Both the position numbers and the translations under genes were made by a program. The notes beneath the pieces were generated by a model. It ran no database searches and had not been told where the DNA came from. It worked only from the letters and a program-made list of their open reading frames with translations. This document shows, one piece after another, positions 61,885-64,000 of a stretch of DNA of 64,000 nucleotides. The stretch lies in contig UQMY01000008.1 of the NCBI GenBank assembly GCA_900542325.1, positions 6,596-70,595 on the forward strand, in the 5' to 3' direction. Each line of letters opens with the position of its first letter. Position 1 is the stretch's first letter. Origin of the DNA: an uncultured Collinsella sp. Its GTDB lineage: Bacteria; Actinomycetota; Coriobacteriia; Coriobacteriales; Coriobacteriaceae.

Positions 61885-61948
61885 GAGAGTGGATAATCCC
61901 CCACCTTGAGCATGAATATGGGCTCATACCAGGAGATTATCCACTCTC
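61885..61948. repeat. 64-nt palindrome after pdxT
   Basis: Perfect 14-bp arms GAGAGTGGATAATC (61885-61898) and the complement (61935-61948) around a 36-nt loop that has its own inner dyad. It lacks a T tract, so it is either a weak terminator or a REP-like palindrome. Confidence 0.6.
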
Positions 61949-61956
61949 ATACTATG

Positions 61957-62006
61957 TAGTCGTTGGGGACGTTCTTAAACGACTACTCAAACAAGAACGT
62001 CCCCAA
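61957..62006. repeat. 56-nt REP-like palindrome, copy C, right arm cut short
   Basis: The left arm TAGTCGTTGGGGACGTTCTT (61957-61976) is complete. The right arm (61993-62006) matches for 14 nt and then diverges to AGGGTCACTATAATAAGG, so CGACTA is missing. The break lies close to where the recombinase element begins. Confidence 0.75.
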
Positions 62007-64000
62007 AGGGTCACTATAATAAGGATAGAAAGGTCGTGAAAATACAAAACAGGAGGTTACACACATGAGGAAGCAGGAGCAAAAGGGTAAAATCACAGCA
62101 TTGTACGAAAGGTTATCTCACGACGATGGGCGGTCTGACGAGAGCGTGTCCGTAGAAAATCAAAAGCGCATCCTGGAGGACTACGCCCGAAAAAATGGCT
62201 TCACTAATGTCCGCCACTTCACCGATGACGGGGTGCGGGGAACGACCTTCAAGCGGCCCGGCCTGGACGCTATGGTGGACGAGATACGGGCCGGAAATGT
62301 GGCTACCGTCATTGTCAAAGACCAGAGCAGAATAGGCCGTGACGTGGTGGAGGTCGGCTTGCTCAAACGCACCTTTGACGAGTACAACGTCCGCTTTATC
62401 GCCGCCAATGACAACCTGGACACCGCCAATGGATTTGATATTATGTCCATCTTCCGGGATGTGATAAATGAGTGGTACGTTGCTGACACCAGCCGCAAAA
62501 TCAAGACCGTTTTCAAGTCCAGAATGGAAAAGGGCCTGCGCTGTTCGGGGGCCGTCCCCTATGGCTATCTCGCCTCAAAAGAAGAAAAGGGCGAGTGGGT
62601 GATCGACGAGGAAGCTGCCGCCGTTGTGCGCCGCATCTTTCAGATGGTCATGGACGGTCAGAGCGTCAACGGCATCGCCCGAACGCTGCGGGCCGAGCAA
62701 ATCCCCATCCCTTCCGAACACTGGAAGCGTATCGGCTGTCCTGTTCGAGCCAACAGCTACCGCGACCCCTACGCATGGTCTGCCACCACCCTGGGTTATA
62801 TTCTTAAAAGGCCGGAGTACCTGGGGCGCAAGGTGCTGGGCAAGACTGTCTGTGAGAACTACAAGACTAAAAGCACCCGCAGGACAATGCCAGAGGAACA
62901 ATTTGTATTTGAGGGAGCCGTCCCCGCCATCATTGACGAAGAAACGTGGCACAATGTTCAGCGTTTGCGGGAAACCAAGCGCCGGACACCCAAGCGGAGT
63001 AATGCCCCTAACCGTTTAACCGGACTGCTCTACTGTGCCGACTGCGGCGCAAAGCTGACCCACCACAACAGTCTTGTCCAAGGCAAGTACATTGACGATG
63101 CTTTCACCTGTTCCAGATACCGGGCACCTATGGAGGATTGCACCATTCACTATGTTGCCACGCAAAAGCTGGAAGCGGCGATCCTCTCCGCCATCCAGCG
63201 GATAAGCTGGTATGTCCGCAACAACGAGCAGGAGTTTGTTCAGCGGGTTCGAAAGGCATCCAGTCTGCGCCAGGAGGAAGCAGTCAAGGATTGCCGGAAA
63301 CAGATTGTCCAGGCGAAGAAGCGCCACGCCGAACTGGACGGACTGGTGAAGAAGCTGTACGAGGCCAACGCCACGGGCAAGCTGCCGGATAAGCATTTCA
63401 GCCGTCTCCTTGCCGAGTATGACGAGGAACAGGCCGCGCTGGAAGCCTCCATGACGGAGTGGCAGGGCTTGCTGGACAACTGGAACGCCGACCGGGTGAG
63501 AATGACGGAGTTTATCGACCTTGCCAAGCGGTACACCGATTTTTCGGAACTGACTACGCCCATTCTCAATGAGTTTATCGAGAAAATCGTTGTCCATGAG
63601 GGCAACGGACGGGGAAAGCAGCGCCGTCAGCGGTTAGATTTCTATTTCAATTTCATTGGCGCGTTTGAGGTTCCCGCCGACATTGTGACCCCGATGGAGC
63701 AGGAGGAAGAACGCCGCCAGCAGGAGGAACAGGCAGAGAAAGAGGAACGCTCCCAGGTGCTTGCCCAGGTTCGGTATGAGAGGTACAAGCAGGAGCGCCG
63801 GGAGTTTACCGCGAGGAAGCGGGCGGGCCTGTTGACCCCGGAGGAACAGGCGGAGGAAGAACGGCGGTTAGAGCGCAATCGGGCCTATCAGCAGAAGCAA
63901 CGCGACAAGAAAAAGGCCAGTCAGCCAGAGAAGCCTCGCAAACGCTGGTTGATTTTCAATCTCAACGCAACAGCCTGAACGGACCCCGCGTTTCCGCAGC
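62007..64000 (+). mobile_element. Left part of an integrated mobile element with a large serine recombinase
   Basis: From about 62007 the sequence changes: a recombinase gene of different codon use (more Lys/Glu/Gln codons, lower GC than its neighbours) begins within 60 nt. The element's other end is beyond the window. Large serine recombinases of this type often sit at one end of conjugative or mobilisable elements of Clostridia. The exact left end is inferred. Confidence 0.55.
62065..63978 (+). CDS. Large serine recombinase (TnpX-type, DUF4368 tail)
   Basis: A 637-residue site-specific recombinase. The resolvase domain (about residues 8-155) has ALYERLSHDD with catalytic Ser18, VIVKDQSRIGRD and FIAANDNLDTANG. 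A recombinase domain (about 170-290, RCSGAVPYGYL) and zinc ribbon (LLYCADCGAKL with later cysteines) follow. The tail has a coiled coil (about 380-440), the NEFIEKIVVHEG region and a very charged C terminus, as in TnpX/Tn4451-type and DUF4368 recombinases. It has a strong AGGAGGT site. Codon use differs from the Coriobacterial neighbours, in line with transfer. Confidence 0.9.
   Translation: MRKQEQKGKITALYERLSHDDGRSDESVSVENQKRILEDYARKNGFTNVRHFTDDGVRGTTFKRPGLDAMVDEIRAGNVATVIVKDQSRIGRDVVEVGLLKRTFDEYNVRFIAANDNLDTANGFDIMSIFRDVINEWYVADTSRKIKTVFKSRMEKGLRCSGAVPYGYLASKEEKGEWVIDEEAAAVVRRIFQMVMDGQSVNGIARTLRAEQIPIPSEHWKRIGCPVRANSYRDPYAWSATTLGYILKRPEYLGRKVLGKTVCENYKTKSTRRTMPEEQFVFEGAVPAIIDEETWHNVQRLRETKRRTPKRSNAPNRLTGLLYCADCGAKLTHHNSLVQGKYIDDAFTCSRYRAPMEDCTIHYVATQKLEAAILSAIQRISWYVRNNEQEFVQRVRKASSLRQEEAVKDCRKQIVQAKKRHAELDGLVKKLYEANATGKLPDKHFSRLLAEYDEEQAALEASMTEWQGLLDNWNADRVRMTEFIDLAKRYTDFSELTTPILNEFIEKIVVHEGNGRGKQRRQRLDFYFNFIGAFEVPADIVTPMEQEEERRQQEEQAEKEERSQVLAQVRYERYKQERREFTARKRAGLLTPEEQAEEERRLERNRAYQQKQRDKKKASQPEKPRKRWLIFNLNATA

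Overview
The window looks like chromosome of a high-GC, Gram-positive gut anaerobe of the class Coriobacteriia, most likely Collinsella or a close relative. This is an inference from GC-rich codon use, strong purine-rich ribosome binding sites, an LAxTG-type sorting signal, a MocR/pdxST locus, an electron-bifurcating flavoprotein set, a rubredoxin-rubrerythrin and several families typical of that group. No rRNA or tRNA gene, CRISPR array or transposase gene was seen. The right edge (from about 62,007) is the start of a mobile element carrying a large serine recombinase.

Layout. 1-2,809 (minus): a RecJ exonuclease fused to a superfamily 2 helicase, running off the left edge. 3,085-5,592: a BASS-family symporter, a GalT-like HIT protein and CutC. 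5,651-7,403: palindromes plus a PadR-DUF1700 operon whose third gene is broken, next to a ParB-like fragment. 7,597-12,457 (minus): a complete livJHMGF branched-chain amino acid ABC importer. 12,954-15,268: homoserine dehydrogenase and a short-chain dehydrogenase. 15,366-15,721: a regular six-unit array of 62-nt hairpin repeats between two convergent genes. 15,737-26,822: a cation/proton antiporter, the single-chain PurL, an EamA transporter, a GGDEF protein, KdgT, AzlCD and an HD hydrolase. 26,819-30,444 (minus): an FAD-linked oxidase, EtfB and a ferredoxin-EtfA fusion, resembling the electron-confurcating lactate dehydrogenase of acetogens. 30,791-33,997: five consecutive genes for a poorly characterised exported/cell-surface system with one LAQTG-anchored protein. 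34,921-40,539: a three-gene cassette of TerB_N/TerB_C protein, DUF2791 (BrxD-like) ATPase and BrxHI/Lhr-like helicase.

40,567-50,166: a spermidine-synthase-like protein, Elp3, a membrane XRE regulator with a DUF4097 protein, a methyltransferase, a TrmB-like protein and a Ski2-like helicase. 50,246-53,278: DUF2130, a metallophosphoesterase, a small acidic protein and a stand-alone HIRAN protein. 53,391-53,597: a candidate type I toxin with a possible antisense RNA. 53,701-57,127: aldehyde dehydrogenase, iron alcohol dehydrogenase and rubrerythrin. 57,258-60,227: a putative nuclease-fold protein and the PdxR-like regulator, each ending inside a 123-nt repeat. 60,373-61,871: pdxST. 62,065-63,978: the recombinase.

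The most interesting parts are the TerB/ATPase/helicase cassette, the five-gene surface cluster, the 62-nt hairpin array, the 123-nt repeat family (three copies) that supplies the stop codons of two unrelated genes, and a 56-nt palindrome family whose third copy is interrupted where the mobile element begins. All family names come from reading motifs by eye; no database search was run.
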